This document shows, one piece after another, positions 35,119-42,974 of a stretch of 64,000 bases of DNA. The position numbers and the translations under genes were made by a program. Source of the DNA: Metabacillus sp. KUDC1714 (GTDB lineage Bacteria; Bacillota; Bacilli; Bacillales; Bacillaceae); NCBI RefSeq assembly GCF_014217835.1, contig NZ_CP055263.1, positions 496,001 through 560,000 of the forward strand. Reading direction: 5' to 3'. Numbering within the stretch: the first letter of the stretch is position 1; each line of letters starts with the position of its first letter. The notes beneath the pieces were generated by a model, which ran no database searches, was not told the origin of the DNA, and saw nothing but the letters and a program-made list of their open reading frames with translations.

Positions 35119-36516
35119 TTATTTCGCTAATTCATATATAGCTTGTGCATAAATGGCCGTTGCTTTCAAAAGGTCTTCTATAATTATATATTCATCCTTT
35201 TGATGAGCAATATCTGGTCTCCCAGGAAACAGTGGACCGAATGCAACACCTGCATTTAACGACCTCGCATAAGTACCACCACCAATTGCAATTAGCTCTG
35301 CCTTCTCACCTGTTTGTTCTTTATACACCTTCTGTAAGGTATGAATAAGTAGATGATTCTCATCCACATGGTGTGGTTCAGAGTCATCAAATGCTTGTAA
35401 ATCAAAACCTGCTAGAGCTGAGAAGCCTTTCTTTATATGATCTGCATCACCAGTAACTGGATAACGAACATTTACTCCTAGCTTCCCATTGGTCTCATTT
35501 GTATAAGACATAATGCCAAGATTTACAGTTAATTCACCACTGATCTCATCAGAATATGAAATCTGAAGTTTCTCCCCACGAGTATCCGTTTCAAAAACAT
35601 CAACGATTGTTTTGATATACTGGCTACCCTTTTTATCTAGTTCAAGCTTATTCAAAAATGCAGCCATTAATATCCCAGCATTTATCCCGTTGTTTGGCTC
35701 CATTGCATGTGCTGAGATACCTTCAATCGTTAATTTGATAAGATCCCCTTCGACTTTACTAGTTCCTTTTACATTTGCTTGAGTTATATAATCTGTAAAT
35801 AATTCGCTTACTGATGTTTGATCACTTTTAATCATGAAAGATGCTTCAGCAAAATCAGGGACCATATTAAACCTTCTCCCAGAATGGAAGGTTTGAAGCA
35901 CTGCATTACCTTGCTCATTATCATAGGTAGATGTTTGTATTAACGTAGCATCAATTATTCCCTTTTCAGCAAAGATGATCGGAAAATCAGCATCAGGCGC
36001 AAAACCCATTAGTGGCATTTTTTCATGCTTAAAATAATGATCAACACAGCGCCATTCACTTTCTTCATCTGTTCCGATAATCATGCGTACATTCTTTGTT
36101 AAGGATAGCCCAAGTTCTTTCACAATTTTCATCGCATAAAATGCCGCGATCGTCGGTCCTTTGTCATCCAACGCCCCTCTAGCAAAAATCTTACCATCTC
36201 TAATCTCCGCACCATAGGGATCACTCGTCCAACCGTCACCTTCTGGAACAACATCAACATGACAAAGCACACCAACAACATCTTCACTACTCCCCTTTAA
36301 CTCGATATGTCCTGCATAGCCGTCAAGGTTCTTAATTGTAAAACCCGAAGCATCACCTAACTGCAATAAATGGAGAAATGCATTATTTATCCCTTCACCA
36401 AATGGAGCAATCTCAGATTTGGTATCCTCATCTAAAACACTTTTTATTTGCAGAAATGCCTGTGTATCTTTTATGATCTCGTCTTTTCTTTTTTCAACTT
36501 CTTCTTTCCAATTCAT
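35119..36516 (-). CDS. pepV: Dipeptidase PepV (M20 family)
   Basis: 465-aa cytoplasmic dinuclear zinc dipeptidase, equivalent to B. subtilis YtjP. Metal motifs: GVLCHVDVVPEGDGW near 81-95, ARGALDDKGPTIAA near 112-125 (bridging Asp), GTDEESEWRCVDHY near 148-161, and the final IGGGTYARSL...GPLFPGRPDIAHQKDEY with the last His. The lid domain lies between. It degrades dipeptides taken up from outside. AGGAGGTTT precedes ATG. Single gene upstream of its own terminator. Confidence 0.95.
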   Translation of the reverse strand: MNWKEEVEKRKDEIIKDTQAFLQIKSVLDEDTKSEIAPFGEGINNAFLHLLQLGDASGFTIKNLDGYAGHIELKGSSEDVVGVLCHVDVVPEGDGWTSDPYGAEIRDGKIFARGALDDKGPTIAAFYAMKIVKELGLSLTKNVRMIIGTDEESEWRCVDHYFKHEKMPLMGFAPDADFPIIFAEKGIIDATLIQTSTYDNEQGNAVLQTFHSGRRFNMVPDFAEASFMIKSDQTSVSELFTDYITQANVKGTSKVEGDLIKLTIEGISAHAMEPNNGINAGILMAAFLNKLELDKKGSQYIKTIVDVFETDTRGEKLQISYSDEISGELTVNLGIMSYTNETNGKLGVNVRYPVTGDADHIKKGFSALAGFDLQAFDDSEPHHVDENHLLIHTLQKVYKEQTGEKAELIAIGGGTYARSLNAGVAFGPLFPGRPDIAHQKDEYIIIEDLLKATAIYAQAIYELAK

Positions 36517-36605
36517 TATGTAAACCTCCTACTATCATTTATCATCAATTCCTTATATAACATACCAAACACTATCTCAGGATAAAAGTAAACAGCAACA
36601 ACAAA

Positions 36606-36670
36606 AGCGCAAACGCCTTGATCAGTCCCGACAAGCTTATGACCTCGAGGGGCTAGGCGCTGGAGCTGGA
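36606..36670. repeat. REP-like element, short form
   Basis: Shares AGCGCAAACGCCTTG and GCTTATGACCTCGAGGGGCT plus AGGCGCTGGAGCT with the element at 25042-25160, but lacks its central CTCAGGAA hairpin. The remainder of the 380-base gap carries the pbuO control region. Confidence 0.7.
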
Positions 36671-36823
36671 TGTCGTGCGCTTATCCACAGTGCAAGAAAC
36701 TTCCTAAACTAAAAGATAACTTGGCTCATTTTTATAATTTACTTATTAATGCACATAATATGTTTACATTACTAAAGAAAATCCCCTATAAAGGAAAAGG
36801 TAACAAAAAAAAAGAGAAAACTA

Positions 36824-36852
36824 TTGCAAAATAAATTAAAAACGAATATTAT
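36824..36852 (+). promoter_or_regulatory. pbuO: Sigma-A promoter of pbuO
   Basis: TTGCAA (36824-36829), 17-base spacer, TATTAT (36847-36852), 44 bases before the start codon. Confidence 0.65.
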
Positions 36853-36880
36853 TATACATGTTTTGAAAAACGTTCGTAAA
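36838..36880 (+). promoter_or_regulatory. Candidate PurR operator (paired PurBoxes)
   Basis: AAAAACGAATATT (36838-36850) and, inverted, AACGTTCGTAAA (36869-36880) resemble the B. subtilis PurBox core (CGAA inside an A/T flank) in opposing orientation with an 18-base gap. The first box overlaps the -10. pbuO is a PurR target in B. subtilis. Confidence 0.45.
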
Positions 36881-36896
36881 AATGACGGGGGTAACT

Positions 36897-38201
36897 ATGT
36901 TTAAATTAGCAGAACACAATACAAATGTAAGAACTGAAATAATTGCAGGGCTTACGACCTTCTTAACTATGGTTTATATTGTTGTCGTAAATCCGATTAT
37001 ATTAGCTGACGCAGGAGTGCCATTTGATCAAGTGTTCACTGCAACAATCATTGCAACAATCATCGGTACACTTTGGATGGCACTGTCTGCAAACTATCCA
37101 ATCGCTATTGCCCCAGGTATGGGTTTAAATGCATATTTTGCTTATTCAGTTGTTGGAGCAAATGAAAATATTACATACATGACAGCTTTTTCTGCTGTAT
37201 TTGTTGCGGGTATTATTTTTGTCCTTTTATCTTTAACACCATTCCGCAAAAAATTAATTGAAGCTATTCCAAGTAATTTAAAGAGTGGAATTACAGCTGG
37301 TATCGGTCTTTTCATTGCCTTTATTGGACTTCGTTTAACTGGAATTATAACTGCTGATCCTAACAACCTAGTTGCATTAGGTGATCTACATTCACCATCT
37401 GTTGTTTTAGCATTAGTAGGTCTAGCGGTTACATTAGTCTTAATGAGCTTGAATGTTCATGGTGCATTATTTATCGGGATGGTTATTACTGCACTAATAG
37501 CCTTTTTGACAGGACAGCTTGAGTTTAAAGAAGGATTCGTTTCTTTACCTAGTCTGCCTGAAGGTATTCTTATCACAAATCCATTTTCAGCAATTGGTGA
37601 TGTGATCTCACACGGTTTATATACAGTTGTCTTTTCTTTCTTATTGGTAACAATTTTTGATACAACTGGAACAATGATTGGTGTTGCACAACAAGCTGGA
37701 TTAATGAGGGGTAATGAGCTACCAAAGGCTCGTACTGCTTTATTGGCTGACTCAGCTGCAACAACAGTTGGAGCAATGTTTGGAACAAGTCCAACAAGTG
37801 CTTATATTGAATCTTCAGCAGGAGTAGCTGCAGGAGGAAGAACTGGATTAACAACATTAACCGTATCGATTTTATTCGGATTCACGCTTTTATTCAGTCC
37901 ACTGATTGGTGCAGTTTCTGGTATTTCAGCAATTACAGCACCAGCACTCATTATAGTTGGAAGCTTGATGATGGGTGCAATTTCCGATATTAACTGGAAA
38001 GAACTTGATGAAGCATTTCCTGCATTTCTAGTCGTGATTAGTATGCCCTTAACATCTAGCATCGCTACTGGTATCGCACTTGGATTTATTTCTTATCCTT
38101 TAATGAAGATTGCAAAAGGTAAGTGGAAAGAGGTTCATCTTTTTGTTTACATTTTTGCCGTCCTATTTTTCATTCAACTAGCATTTATTGGCGGACATTA
38201 A
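36897..38201 (+). CDS. pbuO: Hypoxanthine/guanine permease PbuO (YtiP)
   Basis: 434-aa NCS2/AzgA-type purine permease, closest by memory to B. subtilis PbuO, which lies next to pepV there too. About 13 membrane segments; family marks are AGLTTFLTMVYIVVVNP (18-34), IAIAPGMGLNAYFAYSV near 67-83, TIFDTTGTMIGVAQQAG near 253-269, and GTSPTSAYIESSAGVAAGGRTGL near 294-316. ATG 36897 follows GGGGGTAACT; the ATG at 36882 precedes that site. Purine repression is suggested by the boxes upstream. Confidence 0.93.
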   Translation: MFKLAEHNTNVRTEIIAGLTTFLTMVYIVVVNPIILADAGVPFDQVFTATIIATIIGTLWMALSANYPIAIAPGMGLNAYFAYSVVGANENITYMTAFSAVFVAGIIFVLLSLTPFRKKLIEAIPSNLKSGITAGIGLFIAFIGLRLTGIITADPNNLVALGDLHSPSVVLALVGLAVTLVLMSLNVHGALFIGMVITALIAFLTGQLEFKEGFVSLPSLPEGILITNPFSAIGDVISHGLYTVVFSFLLVTIFDTTGTMIGVAQQAGLMRGNELPKARTALLADSAATTVGAMFGTSPTSAYIESSAGVAAGGRTGLTTLTVSILFGFTLLFSPLIGAVSGISAITAPALIIVGSLMMGAISDINWKELDEAFPAFLVVISMPLTSSIATGIALGFISYPLMKIAKGKWKEVHLFVYIFAVLFFIQLAFIGGH

Positions 38202-38204
38202 GTA

Positions 38205-38223
38205 AAGCGCAAGTGCTCGTTCG
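38205..38223 (+). repeat. REP-like half element
   Basis: AAGCGCAAGTGCTCGTTCGA right after the pbuO stop resembles one arm of the elements at 25042 and 26551; no partner arm is present. Confidence 0.35.
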
Positions 38224-38256
38224 AGACATCAAAACTAGGACAAGAACTTTAACTTT

Positions 38257-38285
38257 AGGAAGTTGACTTAGATAGTCAGCTTCCT
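38257..38285. terminator. Terminator between pbuO and the ArsR-type regulator
   Basis: AGGAAGTTGACT (38257-38268) pairs with AGTCAGCTTCCT (38274-38285), one G-U pair, followed by a T-rich stretch on the plus strand. The two genes are convergent. Confidence 0.8.
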
Positions 38286-39238
38286 TATTTTATTGAGTTA
38301 ATATTCTCTATTAACTTTTCTTTATTTTGATTTTCCTTTTCAAAATAAAGGTGAAAAAGAATATCTTGATTATAATTGCCAAACCCTCTTCCGAATAATG
38401 TAACACCACCTACATGCTCACTATCTTCATGAACGGCAATACGGAATGTCCATTGTTTCTCCCTAATCCCTACATCTTCTAATTTAATATCAGATAGTCT
38501 ATTCCCATCCATATATGTACCATCATTAGCAATTCTAAGCTTCTTCAATAGCCCATATTGATTCACAACACTTGGCCACCATGAAGGAGTATACTTACCA
38601 CGATTGTCACCATAATCTCCTGGACTTGTCCATGTACCTAAATGAATATTATTTAGATAAAAATCAATATCAGAGGGCCAATTACTATTTGTAAATGGTG
38701 CTTCAGATGAAAGTTCAAGAGAAATTTCGAGCTCATTTGGGTGTTGACTTGCTAGCAAGTAATTTGGAATTTTATATTCAATATACCCTTTATAAAACCA
38801 CAATATTTTAGCATTTACACGGTCAGCATCAAAAAAATATCGAAGGTCATCGAACTCTCCAATGATCTTTTCCGTGGTAGCTAATCCACAAGTTGGTTCA
38901 GCATGTAAATCAGTATAATGTCCAACTGAAATTTCAGTTTGGTGAAACTCTTTATGTTCTTCTTGTTTTTTAGGGAAGATAATTTCCATATTTTCTACAT
39001 ACAGGACACATAGCTTTTGTACTCCGCCTTTACCAGGCACTCGATCAGTACGAATGATTCCTGCTTTTTCTAATTTTTTTATATGCATACTCATTATTGC
39101 ACTACTTAGCCCTAATGCCTCCGCCAATTCTTTCATATTTCTTGGACGCTCAGCTAAAAGTTGAATGATGTTAATTCTTACATTGCTTGCAAGTGCTTCG
39201 AAAACTGGCAAGGAATGCTTTGATATATCTAGTTCCAT
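38285..39238 (-). CDS. ArsR-type HTH regulator with C-terminal sensor domain
   Basis: 317-aa regulator. Residues 8-75 are an ArsR-like winged helix (VFEALASNVRINIIQLLAERPRNMKELAEALGLSSAIMSMHIKKLEKAGII). No Cys metal site is seen in the HTH. The remaining 230 residues form a predicted sensor rich in Trp, Tyr and Asp (FYKGYIEYKIPNYLL, WPSDIDFYLNNIHLGTWTSPGDYGDNRGKYTPSWWP), of the type often found next to glycoside-utilisation genes. Here no sugar cluster is adjacent, so the target is unknown. A perfect palindrome lies 126 bases upstream. Confidence 0.8.
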   Translation of the reverse strand: MELDISKHSLPVFEALASNVRINIIQLLAERPRNMKELAEALGLSSAIMSMHIKKLEKAGIIRTDRVPGKGGVQKLCVLYVENMEIIFPKKQEEHKEFHQTEISVGHYTDLHAEPTCGLATTEKIIGEFDDLRYFFDADRVNAKILWFYKGYIEYKIPNYLLASQHPNELEISLELSSEAPFTNSNWPSDIDFYLNNIHLGTWTSPGDYGDNRGKYTPSWWPSVVNQYGLLKKLRIANDGTYMDGNRLSDIKLEDVGIREKQWTFRIAVHEDSEHVGGVTLFGRGFGNYNQDILFHLYFEKENQNKEKLIENINSIK

Positions 39239-39363
39239 AAGCGCCTCCGATAGTAATGAATTTATTTCTTATGATACACCTGTGATAAAATTAGGACAAG
39301 TAAGAACTTAACACAATTTTCCACTTTCTTTTAATGTTTTTCAATTTTAATAGCACAAAATAT

Positions 39364-39390
39364 AATCAATAATTACGATAATTATTGATT
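39364..39390. promoter_or_regulatory. Perfect 12+12 palindrome upstream of the ArsR-type gene
   Basis: AATCAATAATTA (39364-39375), three-base centre, TAATTATTGATT (39379-39390). Its symmetry suits a dimeric winged-helix regulator, and it could be an operator; a very A/T-rich hairpin is the alternative. Confidence 0.4.
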
Positions 39391-39408
39391 CAAAGAATTC
39401 GTACAAAT

Positions 39409-39449
39409 AGCACAAGCCCTCTAATCAAAGTCATTAGATGGCTTGTGCT
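39409..39449 (-). terminator. map: map terminator
   Basis: AGCACAAGCC (39409-39418) pairs with GGCTTGTGCT (39440-39449), with an inner CTAAT/ATTAG stem. It is 28 bases after the map stop; the U-tract is weak. Confidence 0.65.
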
Positions 39450-39476
39450 TCACTTTTAGTTATTCTTATTTTAGTA

Positions 39477-40223
39477 TCATTGCTTTGTTAAAATGATTGG
39501 TCCCTCTTTCGTAATTGCAATCGTATGCTCATATTGCGCTGAAAGCTTTCCATCTATTGTTCTAGCTGTCCAACCGTTATTATCCATTTTAGATTCCCAT
39601 GCGCCTAAATTAACCATTGGTTCAATCGTAATGACCATACCTTCCTTTAAACGCTGACCTTTATTTGGTTCACCATAGTGTAAAACAGTAGGTGCTTCAT
39701 GTATCGTTTTGCCAATACCATGACCCGTAAACTCTCGTACAACTGAAAATCCCGCGCCTTCAACATAGCTCTGAATTGCATGACCAAGATCCCCAAGTCG
39801 ATTTCCTACGATTGATTGTTCAATCGCTTTGTTTAAGGATTCTTCAGTAACCTGCAATAAACGGGCAGCTTCAGGTGACACATCACCAACAGCGTATGAC
39901 CATGCTGAATCAGCAAGTGCACCGTTTAAATTCACAACCATATCTATCGTTACGATATCTCCATTTTTCAAAGGACTATTCCTAGGAAACCCATGGCAGA
40001 TTTCATCATTTATAGACGCACAAGTGGCATATTTATAGCCCTTATATCCTTTTTGCTCTGGTGTTGCTCCATGCGCTTTAAAATAAGCATCAACAAACGA
40101 ATCTATTTCTAATGTCGTAACACCTGGTTTGATTCTCATTGCGATCTCTTTATGACAATTGGCCAATAATTGACCAGCTTTATGCATTAACTCTATTTCA
40201 CGTTTACTTTTTAAAATAATCAA
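39477..40223 (-). CDS. map: Type I methionine aminopeptidase
   Basis: 248-aa enzyme that removes the initiator methionine from nascent proteins. All five metal ligands are visible: the two Asp in IDMVVNLNGALADSAW near 94-109, His in FTGHGIGKTIHEAP near 168-181, Glu in VITIEPMV near 200-207 and Glu in AQYEHTIAI. The loop His is in CHGFPRN. The essential map of Bacillus lies in the ribosomal operon, so this is probably a second copy, like B. subtilis YflG. ATG start with GGAGGGAAT. It stands alone. Confidence 0.93.
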   Translation of the reverse strand: MIILKSKREIELMHKAGQLLANCHKEIAMRIKPGVTTLEIDSFVDAYFKAHGATPEQKGYKGYKYATCASINDEICHGFPRNSPLKNGDIVTIDMVVNLNGALADSAWSYAVGDVSPEAARLLQVTEESLNKAIEQSIVGNRLGDLGHAIQSYVEGAGFSVVREFTGHGIGKTIHEAPTVLHYGEPNKGQRLKEGMVITIEPMVNLGAWESKMDNNGWTARTIDGKLSAQYEHTIAITKEGPIILTKQ

Positions 40224-40316
40224 ACTCTATTCCCTCCGATTACACGTATGTAGCTGAAAACTATATTAATTAGCTTAGCACAACATGAGAAGCTTAACTA
40301 AATAAACTACTCAACA

Positions 40317-41450
40317 TCAGATAAAAATCGCTAGTATGGTTGATAAACTAGCAAAAAGAAAAACAATAGAAACTCCAGGATATACAAATCGTTTTTCACA
40401 CATCTTTTGTGCTTGAAAAATATATTCCCTCTGCAAGTAATCAATGACTAAATATGGGTTTTGTTTTATTATCTCTTTAAATAGTAAGATGACCCACTCT
40501 TTAAAGAAGAACCAAAATGCTATAAAAACACACCATTTTAACCATATTGGAGTGACAAAAATTAGCGTAATTGTTACTGAAAGTATTTGGATATAGCTGA
40601 AAATATTTGTCTTTTCACGTAGAAATGCTTTAATAAATAGTTCTGTGACACCGTTTTCTGGTGCACGGTTTATAAATATTCTCGTTGAATTTCTCCATAA
40701 CAACAAAGAACGCTTCTTTAGTTTCTTTTGCTTTGGTAGATAGATATCGGGGTTAATCGCAAACATAAAAGAAATAAGCTTCACTTTATTTCTTTGTTCC
40801 TATTCAACATCTGTATAGAAGCTTTTATATTGAGACTGATAGAGTTTTATTTGCCAAATTGCTAAACCAATAAATATGATTGAAACAATCATTAAAACGA
40901 TGTTACTCAATTGATTTATCAATAAATATGACAAAAAAGCAAATAAAATGAAAACAAAGACATACAAGAAAAACTTCATAATGAAACGGTAATGATAGAC
41001 TGTCTGCTCATATGTAGTAAGCAAAAGATTTAAACTGAAGAAATATACAATAGCTGCTGAAAATTGTCCTATTTCTAATTCGCTGAAATGATTAGTCATT
41101 GGAAATAATAACAAAAACACTACTACCCATTTTATAAATATGCTAAAAGAAGAATATAGTGCACCCATATATCTTATTGACACTGTTTTTTTAGAAAATT
41201 GGAGGAGATATAGTTGGTCTGCTTCCTCCATAAATGTCCTTAGCCGTCCTTGCCAGCAAATGAAATAACAACCTAGGAAATAAAGAGAAGGTGGGAATCC
41301 TATTAACCAATTTGGAACTGTAAACCACCATGAATGATAGGCAATCCCTACAAAGGCAAGGGACGGAATGAGGAGATAAAGGATGATCGTCCAATCCAAA
41401 ATTGATAGAATGTTTTTAAATTGGAATCGCCAATCTTGTTTAATAGCCAT
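40317..41450 (-). pseudogene. ythQ: EcsB-like ABC permease split by an in-frame TAG (ythQ)
   Basis: Two frames, 41450-40800 (216 aa) and 40784-40317 (155 aa), are in the same reading phase and separated by one TAG at 40802-40800 plus five sense codons. Joined, they give 377 positions, near the 385 aa of B. subtilis YthQ, and read through ..YKSFYTDVE-stop-EQRNKVKLISFMF.., which suits the EcsB family at that point. Membrane segments are in the first half (20-42, 50-66, 105-120, 130-147, 160-200) and two pairs in the second. The ATPase partner ythP, upstream in B. subtilis, is missing. A GTG at 40784 with AGGAA upstream could still restart translation. Confidence 0.75.
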
Positions 41451-41820
41451 TTCGAATCCCCCTTTCCTTTTAATACGGGAAATAAAGGAAAAAGATTCAT
41501 TTCACTTGAAAAAGATTCAAAATATTGTCATACTATTCAGAACAAACATCATATAGTTTTATTAATTGACTTGGTCAACTGGAACTAGAAACAGAAACTA
41601 AGTAAAAAGCTTATTATTTGTTACTGTAAGCTAGGCAAAAATGTTAATATTGTGTAAATTTAATCTTTTCTCTGGATGTTATGTGTCGAAATCGTGTAAA
41701 ATATTGTTGTAACGTTTTACCACATCATTAAATATATGTATGAAGTGACATCTGAAGTTGCAGTCATCGAAAGGTTGTAGTAGGCATTGCCAGTGCGATC
41801 AAACGATAAGGAGTGGTTTT
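41451..41820. other. Intergenic region upstream of ytzE
   Basis: No ATPase gene (ythP) or remnant is seen. A possible extended -10 for ytzE (TGTAAAAT, about 41694-41701) is present, without a clear -35. Otherwise featureless A/T-rich DNA. Confidence 0.4.
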
Positions 41821-42042
41821 TTGAAACCTTCAACAAACCGTATGCTAACCAGAATCAAATCAGTCTACATGTTTATTAATGAGAGGGGAACTGTGACCAC
41901 ACAGCAACTTGTTGACGAATTTGGTATTACACCAAGAACCATACAACGTGATTTAAATGTGTTAGCATATAACGATTTGGTTCACAGCCCAACAAGAGGT
42001 AAATGGGCCACTACAAAGAAAAAAGTTAAGATGTCTTCGTAA
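41821..42042 (+). CDS. ytzE: DeoR-type small HTH protein YtzE
   Basis: 73-aa protein consisting almost only of a DeoR-type helix-turn-helix (IKSVYMFINERGTVTTQQLVDEFGITPRTIQRDLNVLAYNDLVHS, residues 12-56) and a basic tail. It lacks the sugar-binding domain of DeoR regulators. B. subtilis YtzE (74 aa) is nearly the same. TTG 41821 has AAGGAGTGG upstream; the longer frame to 41758 does not fit the family. Targets unknown. Confidence 0.92.
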   Translation: MKPSTNRMLTRIKSVYMFINERGTVTTQQLVDEFGITPRTIQRDLNVLAYNDLVHSPTRGKWATTKKKVKMSS

Positions 42043-42077
42043 GAAAAAGTAATCAAAAATTAATATGAATATACATA

Positions 42078-42114
42078 AAAGGAACCTTCATCATGAAAGG
42101 TTCCTCTTTTTTTA
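42078..42114. terminator. Bidirectional terminator between ytzE and rsuA
   Basis: AGGAACCTT (42080-42088) pairs with AAGGTTCCT (42097-42105), followed by TCTTTTTTTT on the plus strand. Convergent genes. Confidence 0.88.
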
Positions 42115-42116
42115 TT

Positions 42117-42845
42117 TTATAATTCTATGGGTTGTGCATGTCTTAACAATTCAATCTCATCTTCGGTTAGTTCACGATATTCTCCAATCTTTAGTTCATC
42201 CTCATCTAATTTTATTGGTCCCATTGATATTCTTTTCAGGTAGGTAACCTTCTTCCCAACCGACTCAAACATTCGTTTCACTTGATGATATTTACCTTCA
42301 GTAATGGTGATATGAATTGTTGATTGATTTCCAGATGTAAGAATTTCCAGATCTGCCGGCTTAGTCACATAGCCGTCGTCTAGCTCAACACCCTTTTTAA
42401 ACGCTTCTATATCCTCTTCTTTAACACTACCTAAAATCGTAGCATAATACGTTTTTGGTACATGTTTTTTCGGAGATAACAATTGATGTGAAAGCTGACC
42501 ATCATTCGTTAACAGCAACAATCCCTCTGTATCCTTATCAAGCCGTCCAACAGGAAAAGGCTGACAAACAGCATCCTCCATCTCTAATAAATCAATAACT
42601 GTTTCTTGTAATTCATCCTCAGTTGCTGATAAATAACCTGCAGGCTTGTTCATAATCAAATAAACAAATTCCTTATATTCGATTTTTTCACCGTTAACAG
42701 TTACATGCTGTTCATCTGGATTCACATGAATTTTTGGATCTTTAATTACTTCCCCATCTGCTTTTACAACACCTGTTTTTAGCATCTTCTTTACATCTTT
42801 ACGACTTCCATAACCTACATTCGCTAATAATTTATCAATTCTCAT
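42117..42845 (-). CDS. rsuA: 16S rRNA pseudouridine synthase RsuA-type (YtzG)
   Basis: 242-aa pseudouridine synthase. An S4 RNA-binding domain fills residues 1-60 (MRIDKLLANVGYGSRKDVKKMLKTG), then the RsuA/RluB catalytic domain: MNKPAGYLSATED near 65-77 and the catalytic Asp in VGRLDKDTEGLLLLTNDG near 99-116, KTYYA, and ITEGKYHQVKRM. By family it modifies U516 of 16S rRNA. It is downstream of murJ (ytgP) on the same strand, separated by a terminator. ATG has GTGCTCTTATAA upstream, a weak site. Confidence 0.92.
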   Translation of the reverse strand: MRIDKLLANVGYGSRKDVKKMLKTGVVKADGEVIKDPKIHVNPDEQHVTVNGEKIEYKEFVYLIMNKPAGYLSATEDELQETVIDLLEMEDAVCQPFPVGRLDKDTEGLLLLTNDGQLSHQLLSPKKHVPKTYYATILGSVKEEDIEAFKKGVELDDGYVTKPADLEILTSGNQSTIHITITEGKYHQVKRMFESVGKKVTYLKRISMGPIKLDEDELKIGEYRELTEDEIELLRHAQPIEL

Positions 42846-42930
42846 TTATAAGAGCACCACTCGATCATTTAATTTTTATAATAAAAGCGGAAAATACCGA
42901 ACCTAAAATGCATTTCATACTTTCATTAAA

Positions 42931-42955
42931 AAAACTCGGCAATTTTACCGAGCTT
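42931..42955 (-). terminator. murJ: murJ terminator
   Basis: CTCGG and CCGAG arms around a nine-base loop, with a seven-U run on the minus strand, about 20 bases after the murJ stop. Confidence 0.8.
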
Positions 42956-42974
42956 TTCTTATTTTTACCTGTTT

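Noticed and set aside
37573-37857. Leu/Gln-rich minus-strand ORF inside pbuO
   Set aside because: Low-complexity shadow of a membrane protein gene with no start signals; pbuO on the other strand is certain.
40317-40784. Treating the second ythQ half as an independent 155-aa gene
   Set aside because: It is in phase with the first half across a single TAG and together they make one family member; an independent small EcsB C-terminal protein is less likely.
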